A DNA stretch of 64,000 bases from Pseudoalteromonas galatheae (GCF_005886105.2 NZ_PNCO02000001.1:3551501-3615500); one strand, 5' to 3'. Positions 27,456-37,524 are shown, counted from the first letter of the stretch. Notes: generated by a model from the sequence alone, not told the origin. Program-made: numbers and translations.

Positions 27456-29414
27456 TTACACCTTAAATTTGCCCACCAGCTCTGTGAGTGTGCTCGACAA
27501 TGAATGTAATCTCACGCCATTTTGATTGGTATTCACAGCGATATCACTAACGCTATCCGCGGCATTTTTAATTTCCACCACGTTACGATTGATATCTTCG
27601 GCAACATGTTGCTGCTCTTCAGCTGCGGTGGCGATTTGCGTGTTGAGGTCGCTAATATTGACAATCGCTTGAGTAATTTCACTAAATTGTTGTTGCGCTG
27701 AGTTTGTCAGCTCAACCGTTTGCTCCGTACGCGTTAGGCTGCGCTTCATTTCTCCCGACACCATTTCCGTCATTTTTCTAAGCTTATCAAGCTGAGAGGC
27801 TATTTCTTCCGTCGATTCAGACGTACGCTGTGACAACGCTCGTACTTCATCGGCCACAACAGCAAAACCACGACCATGTTCACCTGCGCGTGCCGCCTCA
27901 ATTGCAGCATTTAATGCTAAAAGATTAGTTTGTTCCGCTATGCCTCGGATCACGCTGAGTATCGACATAATATTTTCGCTTTCGGTGTCGAGCTGCATGA
28001 TATCCGCGGTTGCCTTATTGATCACTTCAGATAACGTTGTAACACTCTCGACAGACTCTGTGATCACCCTTTGGCCCAGCTCAGATGCTTGCTGAGTTTG
28101 CCCGGCCAACTCAGCCGCATTGGCACAGCTTGCCGCTACTTCGTTTGCGGTTGCTGCCATCTCATTAATTGCGGTGGCAGCCATTTCAAGCGCTTGTTGC
28201 TGTTGACTGGTAGCGCCCGTGAGCTGATCAGACTGCGAAGCGGTTTGTCGTGAGGTTTCGTTAACTTGCTGGGCACACTCATTGATTTGCGTCACCAACT
28301 CAGCAATGAGATTTAAAAACAGATTAAAGCTTGTCGCCAGTTTGCCCGTTTCATCCCGAGCTTTAATGTCTAAACGCTGCGTCAAATCACCACCGCCTTG
28401 AGAAATCTCAGTTAAGCCATCACTTACTTCTACAATAGGCGCTGAAATCAACTTCGAAATATAGCTTGCCAATAACAGAAATACGGTGATCAGGACAGCA
28501 CTTAAAATCAATATAGTCAGCGTCATCGCATTGGCTGCTGCCATTACCTCGCCTTTTTCAACTAAACCAATAAACTTCCAGCCTAGTTTTGGTGCTGTAT
28601 AGATGTTGGCAAAATAGTCTTGCCCATTAATTTCGAGCTCAAATAACCCATCTTTATTTTGAGCCAATTCTCGATAGCGGCCGTTTGCTATGTCTGCCAG
28701 CTTTTTAAATCTATGTTCGGAGAACTTGGCATCGACTAACACATTTCCGGTGTCTTCTACTAGCATCAAATAGCCGGTCTCACCCAATTTGATATTGCGG
28801 ATGATTTTGGTCAGCCCTTGCAGTGACACATCCATGCCTTGGACACCCACCGTTTGGCCATTAGCAGTTATCGCTTTTACCGTCGACACAATCACCATAT
28901 CATCCGGTGCCCAGTAATAGGCACTAGTGCGGATAGTCTCGCCATTTCCCGATTGTCCCGTTTGATACCAAGGACGCTGCCTAGGGTCGTAGTTTGCATT
29001 CACTTCACCTAGAGGCCATTGAATATAACCACCTTGCTGATTTCCCATGTAGATATAGGCAATACCAGGGTGTGTATTTCCAAAGTGCTCAAATAACGAA
29101 TATGCTGCTTGCTCTGTTTTACTTCCTGCTTTCGAATTAAGTCGAGTGGTGCTGGTCGTATCCATATAAGTTTTCACGTCTTGCTGCGCACTCAAGACCT
29201 GTGCATGGGTTGCTAAATAGTCAACGTTTTTTGCAATTTCATCAAAAAACATCTGGATACCATTCTCAACCTGTAGCGCCTCTCGATCACTGAGCTCTGA
29301 GAAAGTCTCTATCCCCTGCTGCCTAGTTTGACTGATTATAAGCCCCGCTATGATTAACAAAGGAAGCGCGATTGCTGTTGCGAAAGACAATTTTAATTTT
29401 TGCGATATATTCAT
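27456..29414 (-). CDS. Methyl-accepting chemotaxis protein
   Basis: 652 aa from the ATG at 29414, chosen because [11 protein letters not shown] gives the normal short cytoplasmic tail before TM1 (about 13-32); the longer frame to 29513 adds 33 implausible residues. A double-Cache periplasmic domain (about 35-290; [21 protein letters not shown]) senses small molecules. TM2 lies near 295-320, then HAMP and the signalling domain with its conserved hairpin tip ([21 protein letters not shown]). The ligand may be an amino acid or organic acid, judged from the dCache type only. Confidence 0.92.
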   Translation of the reverse strand: MNISQKLKLSFATAIALPLLIIAGLIISQTRQQGIETFSELSDREALQVENGIQMFFDEIAKNVDYLATHAQVLSAQQDVKTYMDTTSTTRLNSKAGSKTEQAAYSLFEHFGNTHPGIAYIYMGNQQGGYIQWPLGEVNANYDPRQRPWYQTGQSGNGETIRTSAYYWAPDDMVIVSTVKAITANGQTVGVQGMDVSLQGLTKIIRNIKLGETGYLMLVEDTGNVLVDAKFSEHRFKKLADIANGRYRELAQNKDGLFELEINGQDYFANIYTAPKLGWKFIGLVEKGEVMAAANAMTLTILILSAVLITVFLLLASYISKLISAPIVEVSDGLTEISQGGGDLTQRLDIKARDETGKLATSFNLFLNLIAELVTQINECAQQVNETSRQTASQSDQLTGATSQQQQALEMAATAINEMAATANEVAASCANAAELAGQTQQASELGQRVITESVESVTTLSEVINKATADIMQLDTESENIMSILSVIRGIAEQTNLLALNAAIEAARAGEHGRGFAVVADEVRALSQRTSESTEEIASQLDKLRKMTEMVSGEMKRSLTRTEQTVELTNSAQQQFSEITQAIVNISDLNTQIATAAEEQQHVAEDINRNVVEIKNAADSVSDIAVNTNQNGVRLHSLSSTLTELVGKFKV

Positions 29415-29682
29415 GAATAAACACCATTTCACAGATAATAAAAATATAGTGAGAGATAAGCTATTGGGCAAGAATGACATACAAATGTGATCACTTGTTC
29501 GTCTTATATTCATCTTGGGTATGGTTAAATGTTGTGTAACTTTGAGGTCAGATAGGCCGCAGTGTTACTATGGATAATTCAATCAAGGATCATAAAATTT
29601 ATCTGCTTTCTGCAAGGATAGGTTTGGTGGTCTACAATTTGTAAGAGGTTTTTGCGCTCAACCATTTAACAACGGGACAAAT

Positions 29683-30978
29683 ATGTTAAAACTTTCAACC
29701 ATCTCACTCGGGTTAGGTCTAGCACTTTGCTCTAATTCAGTGCTTGCCGAAAACTCAGAAATTGACGCATTAAAGCGCCAATTAGCTGAACTTCAGAAGA
29801 AGCTCACCCAGCTAGAACAAAAAGAGCAGGCACGAGCACAACAGGAAAAAATCGCTAAGGCTGAAAAAGCCGCAACCAAAGCTGAAACTAAAACTCAAGT
29901 TGCAGCTGCTGAAACAAAACCGACTATCAAAGTCGGCGGCGCGATCAGAACCAACTACAGCCATACGTCTTATGACGATGACAACAAAAATCGTGGCGGT
30001 GATTTTGACTTCGATATTTTCAGGTTGAACTTTTCTGGCAATGTCGGTGGCTTTGGCTTAAACGCCGAAATCCGCTTTTTCGACTATATGACTGCGGTAA
30101 AATACGCTTACCTAGACTATGACTTTGCTGACCATTGGCAAGCTCAGGTTGGTATGACTAAAGTGCCTTTTGGTAACTCACCTTACAATTCGCACAACTG
30201 GTTCTTTAACACTACTTATTACATTGGCCTTGAAGACGACCACGACATGGGGGTGGTATTTAAACGTAAAGTAGCGGACAACTGGCAGCTTGATCTTGGC
30301 TTTTTCAAAAATGATGAGCTAGGTGGTGTCGATGGTTACGTGGATGACCGCAGCGATCGCTACTCTTATGACGTGGTAGGTTTCCGTAAAGCGGGCGATG
30401 GCGTTTATGACGACCCAACGCAACCAATCGGCGAATACAACACCTTTGTTGGTCGTTACGCGTATCATATTGAACACAACGGTGGCACAACTGAAATTGG
30501 CGTCTCCGGCCTTGCCGGTGGCCTTCACGATGGTAATGACCGAGCAGGTGATTACAACGCGTGGGCACTACATTTAAATAGTAACATTGGCCCTTGGAAC
30601 TTACAGTTACAACACGGTGAATACCAGTACGATATTGACGATGTAAACCGTATGGCGGTAGGCGCTTATGCGTTTTATGATTCCATCGCGGCAGAAGCTA
30701 CCATGTCGAACTTTAATGTAGCGTACAACCTGCCAGTTGAATTCGGCCCAATTACCGATCTGCAATTTTATAACGACTTCGGTATTATTTACGACAAATC
30801 CGATAACACCGAAGACACTTGGATGAATGTTACAGGTGTGTCACTCGCCGCGGGTGCGTTCTTCACCTATGTTGATTTAGTTCACGCGAAAAACCAGCCG
30901 TTTATTGGTGGTTCAATCGCAGGCGATAGTGACGAAAGCGAGCGTCGCTTCAACATTAACTTCGGTTATTACTTTTAA
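29683..30978 (+). CDS. Porin with N-terminal coiled coil
   Basis: 431 aa. Signal peptide 1-22 (NSVLA cut), a coiled coil at about 25-80 (LKRQLAELQKKLTQLEQ, then Ala/Lys-rich), and an OprP-like barrel of alternating strands ending in NFGYYF with terminal Phe for BAM recognition. The trimeric, phosphate-selective-porin-like family forms anion or general pores. The coiled coil may span the periplasm towards peptidoglycan. Same plan as the porin at the left edge. A strong terminator follows. Confidence 0.88.
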   Translation: MLKLSTISLGLGLALCSNSVLAENSEIDALKRQLAELQKKLTQLEQKEQARAQQEKIAKAEKAATKAETKTQVAAAETKPTIKVGGAIRTNYSHTSYDDDNKNRGGDFDFDIFRLNFSGNVGGFGLNAEIRFFDYMTAVKYAYLDYDFADHWQAQVGMTKVPFGNSPYNSHNWFFNTTYYIGLEDDHDMGVVFKRKVADNWQLDLGFFKNDELGGVDGYVDDRSDRYSYDVVGFRKAGDGVYDDPTQPIGEYNTFVGRYAYHIEHNGGTTEIGVSGLAGGLHDGNDRAGDYNAWALHLNSNIGPWNLQLQHGEYQYDIDDVNRMAVGAYAFYDSIAAEATMSNFNVAYNLPVEFGPITDLQFYNDFGIIYDKSDNTEDTWMNVTGVSLAAGAFFTYVDLVHAKNQPFIGGSIAGDSDESERRFNINFGYYF

Positions 30979-31007
30979 TCTTTGGGATTAACCTTAGGTA
31001 TTAAATC

Positions 31008-31046
31008 AAAAAGACGATGCACTAGTTGGTGCATCGCCTTTTTATT
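31008..31046 (+). terminator. Terminator of the porin gene
   Basis: CGATGCAC (31015-31022) pairs perfectly with GTGCATCG (31029-31036), 6-nt loop, A-rich 5' flank and CCTTTTTATTT after it: a canonical intrinsic terminator. Confidence 0.9.
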
Positions 31047-31079
31047 TCCTTGTTTTCTGTAATACCAATAAGACCTACG

Positions 31080-33095
31080 TTAGTTTGTGGCTGCTCTCCA
31101 ACCTAGGCGCTCTGCTTCAGCGGCAGCAAATTGAGGTAAATCTGCGGCGATAAATTGTTTGTGGAGTATTTGCACACCAAGCAAATGATTGATCACGGCA
31201 TCTAGTTGCACTTTGAGTGAATCATCGGCGTCTGGTGAATCATGTAACTCAAATAGCGCATTTACCGCTTCAAAGTCTAATAAACCTGCGGCTTCTACAG
31301 CTTGTCTAGATAAGTACTTATCAGCCAACACGCGCATTGCAGCCCACTTTTTCTCATCTGAGTGCGCTGGTGGTGCCATAAAAGCAAACTTTTCTCGTTC
31401 ATACAGTACTTCTGGCAGCAGTCCTTTCATCGCTTCGCGTAACACGTATTTTTCTTTACGATCTTTAATGCGATATTGCGGGGGAATGGTAAAGGCAAAC
31501 TCTGCGAGGTGATGATCTAAAAAGGCAGGCCTTGCCTCCATCGAATTGGCCATGTCGACCCTATCACCGCCCCAAGTTAATATTTGCCCTTCAAGCATGG
31601 TTTTAATCCATACATACTGGGCTTTGTCGAGTGGATGGCGGGACTCCAACATGGCATCATCTAAAGTCTCAGCGATTGCTTTGCCTGCGTCATAACCCGT
31701 GAGTATTTCTCTGTGTTCGGCGGCAACGAGTTGATGGGCAAAGTGACTGCATGACAGCCAAGGCTGCAAACAACTTGGTGTGAAACCAACCACCTCATCT
31801 AATGCTGCACTATCGTATTGCTCACGGGAAAGCATAGCCCCCTTAAACAACTTATTGCTGTCTTCCAGCATGGTTTGCCACTGAGCTTTTTCGGTGTCAT
31901 CAAGTTCATCTAAGCCATATAAAAACAGGTCTTTTCTAAATGCGGGATAACCCGCAAAAAGCTCATCGGAGCCCTCTCCGGTCATCACAACTTTATAATT
32001 AGACTCGTTAACTTGCTGGCTCATCAAGTATTTCGCAACACCAAGCGTGTTATAAATGGTTCTTTCGGTATGCCATAAAGTTCGTTCAAAATGGCCATAT
32101 AGCTCGTCACCGCTCAACGACATAATATGATGATCGGCCTTAGTGGCTTGTGCCATTTGTTTTGCAATCGGCGTTTCGTCGTACTCTGCGCTATCAAAGC
32201 CTATGGTAAAGGCTTTAATAGGTGCTTGTGCTGCGGCCGAAGACAGACCCAAAATAGCACATGAGTCTATGCCACCACTTAAGTAACACCCTACCGGAAC
32301 GTCCGCCGTGAGTCTCAACTGCACCGCTTCAAGCAGCTGCTTGCGCACGCCATCAATGTAATATACTTCATCTTTGCTATTTAAATACGCTTGCGCCTTC
32401 GGAAAGTTAACATCCCAATAAGGTCTATCTTCGATGCTAAAACCTTGTTCACTTCTGGTGATACTAACAACATGTCCAGGTTTGATTTGATGTACATTCG
32501 CAAATGCCGTGCTGCCGGGAACCATGACTTGGATCAGTTGATGAAAGAGACCTTCACTTGAGAATCGGCGCTTAACTTTAGGATTGGCAAACAGCACTTT
32601 CAGTTCTGAGCCAAACACAATTTCGTCTTCTGTTTGGGTGTAGTACAAAGGTTTAATACCAAAGCGGTCTCTAACTAAGTGCAACGTATCGGTTTGTTGG
32701 TCATACAATGCAAACGCAAACTCACCGCGCAGATGCGTCAGCATCTCATCAAGGCCAAGCTGCTGATATAAGTGCATGGCAATTTCTGAGTCGCTTTTAC
32801 TTTGGAACCTTGCCCCTTTTGCTACCAGCTCAGCTCGGATCCGCGCGTAATCGTAAAATTCGCCATTGTGCGCCAACATTAGGCGCTTATCAGAACTTAT
32901 AAAGGGCTGTCGACCTCTTTGCTCGTCAAGGTCGATTATCGACAGTCTGGCGTGACTAAATCCCACGCCAGCTATTTGTTTATAGCCAAAACCATCGGGA
33001 CCACGATGATGTTGAATGGCTGCCATGTTTACCAATAATTGATTATCTATTTGTGTTTGCGCTTGCGTTGAAAAAATACCAGCAATTCCGCACAT
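31080..33095 (-). CDS. asnB: Asparagine synthase (glutamine-hydrolysing), AsnB/AsnO type
   Basis: 671 aa, longer than E. coli AsnB (554) and nearer the Bacillus-type family. Class-II glutaminase domain with nucleophile Cys2 (MCGIAG) and RGPDG at 31-35; synthetase domain with the PPi loop SGGIDS (273-278) and MTGEGSDELFAGY. Normally makes asparagine from aspartate, glutamine and ATP. Last gene of a coupled leftward set, 9 bp after a carbamoyltransferase paralogue. Such synthetases also amidate other carboxylates in specialised pathways, and the company here makes that possible. Confidence 0.9.
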   Translation of the reverse strand: MCGIAGIFSTQAQTQIDNQLLVNMAAIQHHRGPDGFGYKQIAGVGFSHARLSIIDLDEQRGRQPFISSDKRLMLAHNGEFYDYARIRAELVAKGARFQSKSDSEIAMHLYQQLGLDEMLTHLRGEFAFALYDQQTDTLHLVRDRFGIKPLYYTQTEDEIVFGSELKVLFANPKVKRRFSSEGLFHQLIQVMVPGSTAFANVHQIKPGHVVSITRSEQGFSIEDRPYWDVNFPKAQAYLNSKDEVYYIDGVRKQLLEAVQLRLTADVPVGCYLSGGIDSCAILGLSSAAAQAPIKAFTIGFDSAEYDETPIAKQMAQATKADHHIMSLSGDELYGHFERTLWHTERTIYNTLGVAKYLMSQQVNESNYKVVMTGEGSDELFAGYPAFRKDLFLYGLDELDDTEKAQWQTMLEDSNKLFKGAMLSREQYDSAALDEVVGFTPSCLQPWLSCSHFAHQLVAAEHREILTGYDAGKAIAETLDDAMLESRHPLDKAQYVWIKTMLEGQILTWGGDRVDMANSMEARPAFLDHHLAEFAFTIPPQYRIKDRKEKYVLREAMKGLLPEVLYEREKFAFMAPPAHSDEKKWAAMRVLADKYLSRQAVEAAGLLDFEAVNALFELHDSPDADDSLKVQLDAVINHLLGVQILHKQFIAADLPQFAAAEAERLGWRAATN

Positions 33096-33104
33096 AATAT
33101 CTCC

Positions 33105-34175
33105 CTAAATCACATCCATCACAGTACTGGCGCGCTGCACCATACAGGTCAATAAGGCTTGGCGTAAAAAGACGGCACCACGTGCCTGACTAAAATACCA
33201 ATTGTGTGGCGTGGCATCTAAACTGGTACACAGCTCTTCACCTCGAGCCAGCGGATGAAGCACTATCGCATCGGGCTTGAAGGGTGAGTCCGTGCTCAAT
33301 TTAAACGACTTCCCATAGGTTTCGAAGCTTTCACCTACCCATGCAATGGAATTGATATACACCACATCAAGCTCAGGTAAAACAGCGTTCATGTCATGAC
33401 CGATAGACACCTTTACTCCAGCTTCTTCAAGCTGCGCCAATTGCTCACTCGATACCGCATCTTCGACACTCTCGTCATAGAGCAGGAATATTTCGTCCAC
33501 AATGCGCGGAAAGTGCGTAAACATTTTCAGCAAGCTACGCACCGTACGCATTTGGCTCGGCACGCCAATCACGCCAATTTTTATAGGGCTAAAAGCTTCA
33601 CTGTCAGGGAGTAATAACGACGGCCGCCATTTGAAAATAGTGTAAAGGTCGGACATAGCTTGCGTTGGATGCTCATCAATGCCATTACCAGCGTTGATAA
33701 TTGGAATGCGTAGGCTGTGGATCATCTCTTCAATAGATTCCACTGAGGTGTCACGTAAGACGACACAATCACCATAATTATTGAACATCTCGGCGACATC
33801 CTGCAGCGACTCCCCTTTCGCTATGCCCGTTGAGGAGCGATCGGTGATCGACATGATGTCGCCCCCTAAGCGGTGCCATGCACTTTCAAACGACAGCCGG
33901 GTGCGGGTACTGGGTTCATAAAACGCACTGATCAAAATTTTGCCACTGAGCGGCGAGCTGAACCTTGCTGGATTACTTTCATATTTCGCGGCGAGGCGGA
34001 ATAACTGGATCAGCACGTCTCGGTCAAGATGGTCGACACTGATAATGTGCTTATTCTCCAAACAATGCAACCTGTCACCGTCTTCTTGTATCGCTCTGAG
34101 TAATGCTTTGGGATGTGCATCCCCGTAAACATCCGGCTGCGCTCGATTAAACTCTACTTGCTGCGCACTTACCAT
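33105..34175 (-). CDS. Aspartate-carbamoyltransferase-like enzyme, altered amino-substrate site
   Basis: 356 aa with an extra 40-50 residue N-terminus compared with PyrB. The carbamoyl-phosphate site is intact: STRTR (89-93), Lys120, Arg141, His169 and Gln172 in HPTQ. Arg210 matches PyrB Arg167. At the position of PyrB Arg229 and Gln231 (TRVQ) it reads NSIA (275-278), so both aspartate side-chain ligands are missing, and the HPLP loop reads HPLA (307-310). It therefore probably carbamoylates another amine. Not linked to pyrI or pyrC. Its start overlaps a 39-aa microprotein gene by 7 bp. Ordinary ATCase activity is the alternative. Confidence 0.82.
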   Translation of the reverse strand: MVSAQQVEFNRAQPDVYGDAHPKALLRAIQEDGDRLHCLENKHIISVDHLDRDVLIQLFRLAAKYESNPARFSSPLSGKILISAFYEPSTRTRLSFESAWHRLGGDIMSITDRSSTGIAKGESLQDVAEMFNNYGDCVVLRDTSVESIEEMIHSLRIPIINAGNGIDEHPTQAMSDLYTIFKWRPSLLLPDSEAFSPIKIGVIGVPSQMRTVRSLLKMFTHFPRIVDEIFLLYDESVEDAVSSEQLAQLEEAGVKVSIGHDMNAVLPELDVVYINSIAWVGESFETYGKSFKLSTDSPFKPDAIVLHPLARGEELCTSLDATPHNWYFSQARGAVFLRQALLTCMVQRASTVMDVI

Positions 34176-34288
34176 AACTGCCTCTTTTTATAATCAATAA
34201 GGAACATAACGACAAGGACAACAGGACATAAACAACTGAGCACTATGGCCAGCCAAATTAAACTAGAAAATGCGCCCAATGAGATCAT
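34169..34288 (-). CDS. 39-aa membrane microprotein coupled to the symporter
   Basis: A short ORF (MISLGAFSSLIWLAIVLSC start, DYKKRQLW end) with one hydrophobic helix at about 8-31 followed by a basic tail. It begins in an ATGA overlap with the symporter stop, with GGAGGA 3 bases before the ATG. It ends 7 bp inside the carbamoyltransferase start. Such tight coupling on both sides makes translation very likely. Size and position recall the small accessory proteins described for sodium/solute symporters; homology is not established. Confidence 0.7.
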   Translation of the reverse strand: MISLGAFSSLIWLAIVLSCLCPVVLVVMFLIDYKKRQLW

Positions 34289-35706
34289 ACATCCTCCATT
34301 TTGCTTTGCGTGCCCAACGCTTGCCAATGGAATGATTGCTGACTAAAACGCCAAGCAATCACACAAATTAATAACGACACCGCACAAGAAACTAATGCGG
34401 CGACATAAAAACCAATATAAAAATACCCAATCAATCCAGATAGCGTGCCAAGTAACATAGCCCAGCCAGCGCTATTTCCCATCATTCGCGCAAAGTACAA
34501 CCCAAATACGATAGGCCAAATGGTGCTGGCGACAAAGGCACCAGCAAAATTCAACAAGGCGCCCAAAGTGGCGATTTTCGGTAAACACAATAGCCAGGTC
34601 ACTACGCCGAGCAGAACAATAATCCACTTAGCACTTTTTAAGCGTTCACTATCGCTCGCCTTTGGTTTGATGTATTGCAGATAAATATCTTGATTGATGA
34701 GATCTGACGTTGCAGCAAGCAAGGAGTCCAAACTCGATGCCAGCGCGGAGAACACTACAATGAACAGAATAATCGAGCCGGTATAGCCGAGTACTTGGCT
34801 TGCAACTAGGGGTCCTACCATATCGGCGCTAGCAGGATACAAGCCTAAACTCGGCGCTGCCAGCGCAATAAATCCAGTCACGATTGGGATCGGCAGCCAC
34901 AGGAATCCCGCGATAAAATACGCCTTTTTGCCCACTCCACCTTTAAATGCAAACGCCCTTGACCACCATACGTTGCTGTGAAAAATTTCTCCTAAACCAA
35001 AAAAGATATTGTTGAACAAAAACATCACAGCGGCAGGGAAAAGCAGGTCGAGTAACTTGGGGTGGTCACTACTGAGTTTTTGGTGAATGGGTTCAAGCCC
35101 AACATTCATCGCCACGACAATGGCTATTCCTACGACGCCAGCCAAAATAATTATGGCCTGTAGAAAGTCCGTGGCGATCACCGCTTTTAGACCGCCAAAG
35201 AGCGTGTAGACCACACACATCAGGAGAATTATTGACATACCAAGGTGATAATCTAAGCCACTTAGGGTGTGTAGCAAAATGCCACCCGCCATGCCTAGGC
35301 TAACGAGCCAACTCATGGCATACACGAAAGAGATCAGCAAAAAGATCCACCAAGAGAAACGCCCAAACCGCAATCGTATAAAGTCGCCACTGGTGTAGCC
35401 GTGGGGCAGTAAAGTTTTGATGCGTTGGCTTAGCGGCGCAAATAGCAGCAATCCGAATGCGGCACAGGCGTAGCCTATCATGCCCCAAATACCAAACTGA
35501 TAAGTGAGCTGTGGCGCAACTAAAGTGGTGTTACTGGTGACCCAAGTTGCCATCGCAGTGGCGCAAGCAAAGGCCAATCCGACATTTCTACCGGCCAGCG
35601 CAAACTCATTATGTGACTGCACGCGCCTGCCAATCCACCAACCAAAAAATACCCATAGCAAAGCAAACGCTAGGGCAAGACCGAGCGCCAATGAAGCATT
35701 TATCAT
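34285..35706 (-). CDS. Sodium/solute symporter (SSS family)
   Basis: 473 aa, about 13 TM helices. Family features include GRNVGLAFACATAMATWVTS in TM1-2, GYTSGDFIRLRFGR, and ASSLDSLLAATSDLINQDIY in the conserved TM8 sodium-site region. It imports a solute with Na+ across the inner membrane. Its start overlaps the stop of a 145-aa membrane-anchored protein (4 bp), and its stop overlaps a 39-aa microprotein. Context with an N-carbamoyl hydrolase and a carbamoyltransferase suggests a ureido or amino acid-like substrate (inference). Confidence 0.9.
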   Translation of the reverse strand: MINASLALGLALAFALLWVFFGWWIGRRVQSHNEFALAGRNVGLAFACATAMATWVTSNTTLVAPQLTYQFGIWGMIGYACAAFGLLLFAPLSQRIKTLLPHGYTSGDFIRLRFGRFSWWIFLLISFVYAMSWLVSLGMAGGILLHTLSGLDYHLGMSIILLMCVVYTLFGGLKAVIATDFLQAIIILAGVVGIAIVVAMNVGLEPIHQKLSSDHPKLLDLLFPAAVMFLFNNIFFGLGEIFHSNVWWSRAFAFKGGVGKKAYFIAGFLWLPIPIVTGFIALAAPSLGLYPASADMVGPLVASQVLGYTGSIILFIVVFSALASSLDSLLAATSDLINQDIYLQYIKPKASDSERLKSAKWIIVLLGVVTWLLCLPKIATLGALLNFAGAFVASTIWPIVFGLYFARMMGNSAGWAMLLGTLSGLIGYFYIGFYVAALVSCAVSLLICVIAWRFSQQSFHWQALGTQSKMEDV

Positions 35707-36140
35707 ACGCTTTCCTTATCGTGCGCTTGCTTATTGCCTACCACAATCACCCCTACAAGCAGCACAAATAAGCACAAGCCCAGTACAAACAGTGCAAGCG
35801 CCAGCGTTAACTGATGATGTTTAACTGTAAATGGGACCGACGTTTGTGCCGAGTTAGTAGAGGGATCAGCTAAGGTTGCGAGATAATCACCATCAGCCAA
35901 GCCACTAATGGTTACCGCTTGTTGAGTCGGCTGAAGCGAAAGGGAGAGGGAGTAAGGTTCTGAAAGATGTTGAATGGATAGCTGTGTTGATTGCTGTAGA
36001 GGGGGACCAGTACGCTCAATGTGTAGCGTTATAAACCCAGCAGTCACGACCTCATCGCTCACCCTCAACGAGGCGGCAAACCCATTAAAGCTCGCAGCAA
36101 CTAAGACTAAGGTTACGACTCGGGCGATCCACATCCTCAT
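35703..36140 (-). CDS. Membrane-anchored periplasmic protein of unknown function
   Basis: 145 aa. Signal peptide 1-22 (FNGFAA), a beta-rich periplasmic domain of about 85 residues, and a C-terminal TM (about 110-135) with a short polar tail. No family recognised. AGGGA precedes the ATG. Its stop overlaps the symporter start by 4 bp, implying a joint role, perhaps as a substrate-presenting or stabilising subunit. Confidence 0.65.
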   Translation of the reverse strand: MRMWIARVVTLVLVAASFNGFAASLRVSDEVVTAGFITLHIERTGPPLQQSTQLSIQHLSEPYSLSLSLQPTQQAVTISGLADGDYLATLADPSTNSAQTSVPFTVKHHQLTLALALFVLGLCLFVLLVGVIVVGNKQAHDKESV

Positions 36141-36276
36141 AATCCCTAACTGCGGTTATCCAAGTCCGAATTCGCCGCAAGTTTTGCTATCCACATTATT
36201 CTAGTAGTAACAAAGACTAGCTTAAGGATCAAATTTGTCTAGTAAACCGCCAGCCAACTTCATCCTCACTTCACAT

Positions 36277-37524
36277 TTATTCTTTTGTTTTTATTGCTCT
36301 TTTTTGAACACATTGCAACAATAAATTACTCCCAGCTTCGACATCATGCCAATGACTCCATTCGTCTGGCGCATGGCTAACGCCATTGAGTGATGGAATA
36401 AATATCAGTCCTGTGGGACACACTTCTGAAAAAAACTGACTATCGTGACCAGCGCCACTTGGCATGACCTGATAATTCAGCGATAAAGCCTCAGCCTGTT
36501 GACTAATAAACTCCACCATCTCTGGTGTACACTTCATTGGAGACAACCAACTTACCTGCTCATATTCAAACATTAAATGATGCTTTCGAGCGATGGCTGA
36601 AAGCGCTTTACGACAGGCAATTTCAAGGTTCTCCATCACCGTTTCGTCCATATCGCGTGCGACGATGGTGAAATCCACCTCTCCAGCAATCGTATGTGCG
36701 AAACCTGGCTTTAGTTCTGCCTTACCGACAGTGATCCTCGTGGTATCCGTTCCGTCCTCAGCAATAATTCTATCTAACTGGTAAGCAAAATCAGCCAGCC
36801 CCATAAAAGCGTCGCTGCGCATCTCCATAGGTGCCGTGCCTGCGTGATCGGCCTTCCCAATTAATTTGACTATCCATTTAAATACCCCAGAAATCCCCTC
36901 CACCACGCCAATTTGAATGCCTTTTTGATCAAGTACAGGGCCTTGCTCAATATGTAATTCAAAAAAACTATTTATTTGCTCTGGTTCCAGTCTCGCATTC
37001 AGCGCATCCATAGGTTCTAAACCTTGGGCACGCATAGCATCACTGAGCATACAGCCATCCGCATCATGGCTTGTGAGTAATTGATGTGGCGTTAACTTTC
37101 CGGTGAGCGCTTGAGCCCCTATCATACCGCCAAAGCGTCCCTCTTCTTCACTGGTGCCAATAACCCAAATCGGCCTCTCTAATTGCACATTGTGCTCTTT
37201 TAATACGCGGATACACTCAAATCCCGCAATGACGCCTAGGGTTCCATCAAACATGCCACCAGCAGGTACACTATCGAGATGAGAGCCAATGATCACAGCG
37301 GGTTTTGCTGCAATATCCGGGCTGGTCATTTCAATAATCACATTGCCAGCGCCATCCATGCGACTCACGAACCCTTCACTTTGTGCGCATTCCATCAGCC
37401 ATTTACGCGCTGCAAAATCCTCATTGCTAAAACCTTGGCGATAAATTCCCTTATCTTCATGGTTATAACCGAACTCCGCGAGCGCAAATAGGGTAGACTT
37501 AAGACGTTCTAAATTTACTTGCAT
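36277..37524 (-). CDS. M20-type N-carbamoyl-L-amino-acid hydrolase / allantoate amidohydrolase family
   Basis: 415 aa, full length. Binuclear metal ligands are visible: His82 in GSHLDSVPAGG, Asp93 in FDG, the Glu of EEEGRFGG (126-131), the His of ELHIEQGP and the late His of SGAGHDSQFF. The family removes carbamoyl or ureido groups (N-carbamoyl amino acids, allantoate, ureidoglycine, beta-ureidopropionate), releasing ammonia and CO2. Same strand as, and 136 bp upstream of, the symporter/carbamoyltransferase/asparagine-synthase set. The exact substrate cannot be told from sequence. Confidence 0.87.
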   Translation of the reverse strand: MQVNLERLKSTLFALAEFGYNHEDKGIYRQGFSNEDFAARKWLMECAQSEGFVSRMDGAGNVIIEMTSPDIAAKPAVIIGSHLDSVPAGGMFDGTLGVIAGFECIRVLKEHNVQLERPIWVIGTSEEEGRFGGMIGAQALTGKLTPHQLLTSHDADGCMLSDAMRAQGLEPMDALNARLEPEQINSFFELHIEQGPVLDQKGIQIGVVEGISGVFKWIVKLIGKADHAGTAPMEMRSDAFMGLADFAYQLDRIIAEDGTDTTRITVGKAELKPGFAHTIAGEVDFTIVARDMDETVMENLEIACRKALSAIARKHHLMFEYEQVSWLSPMKCTPEMVEFISQQAEALSLNYQVMPSGAGHDSQFFSEVCPTGLIFIPSLNGVSHAPDEWSHWHDVEAGSNLLLQCVQKRAIKTKE

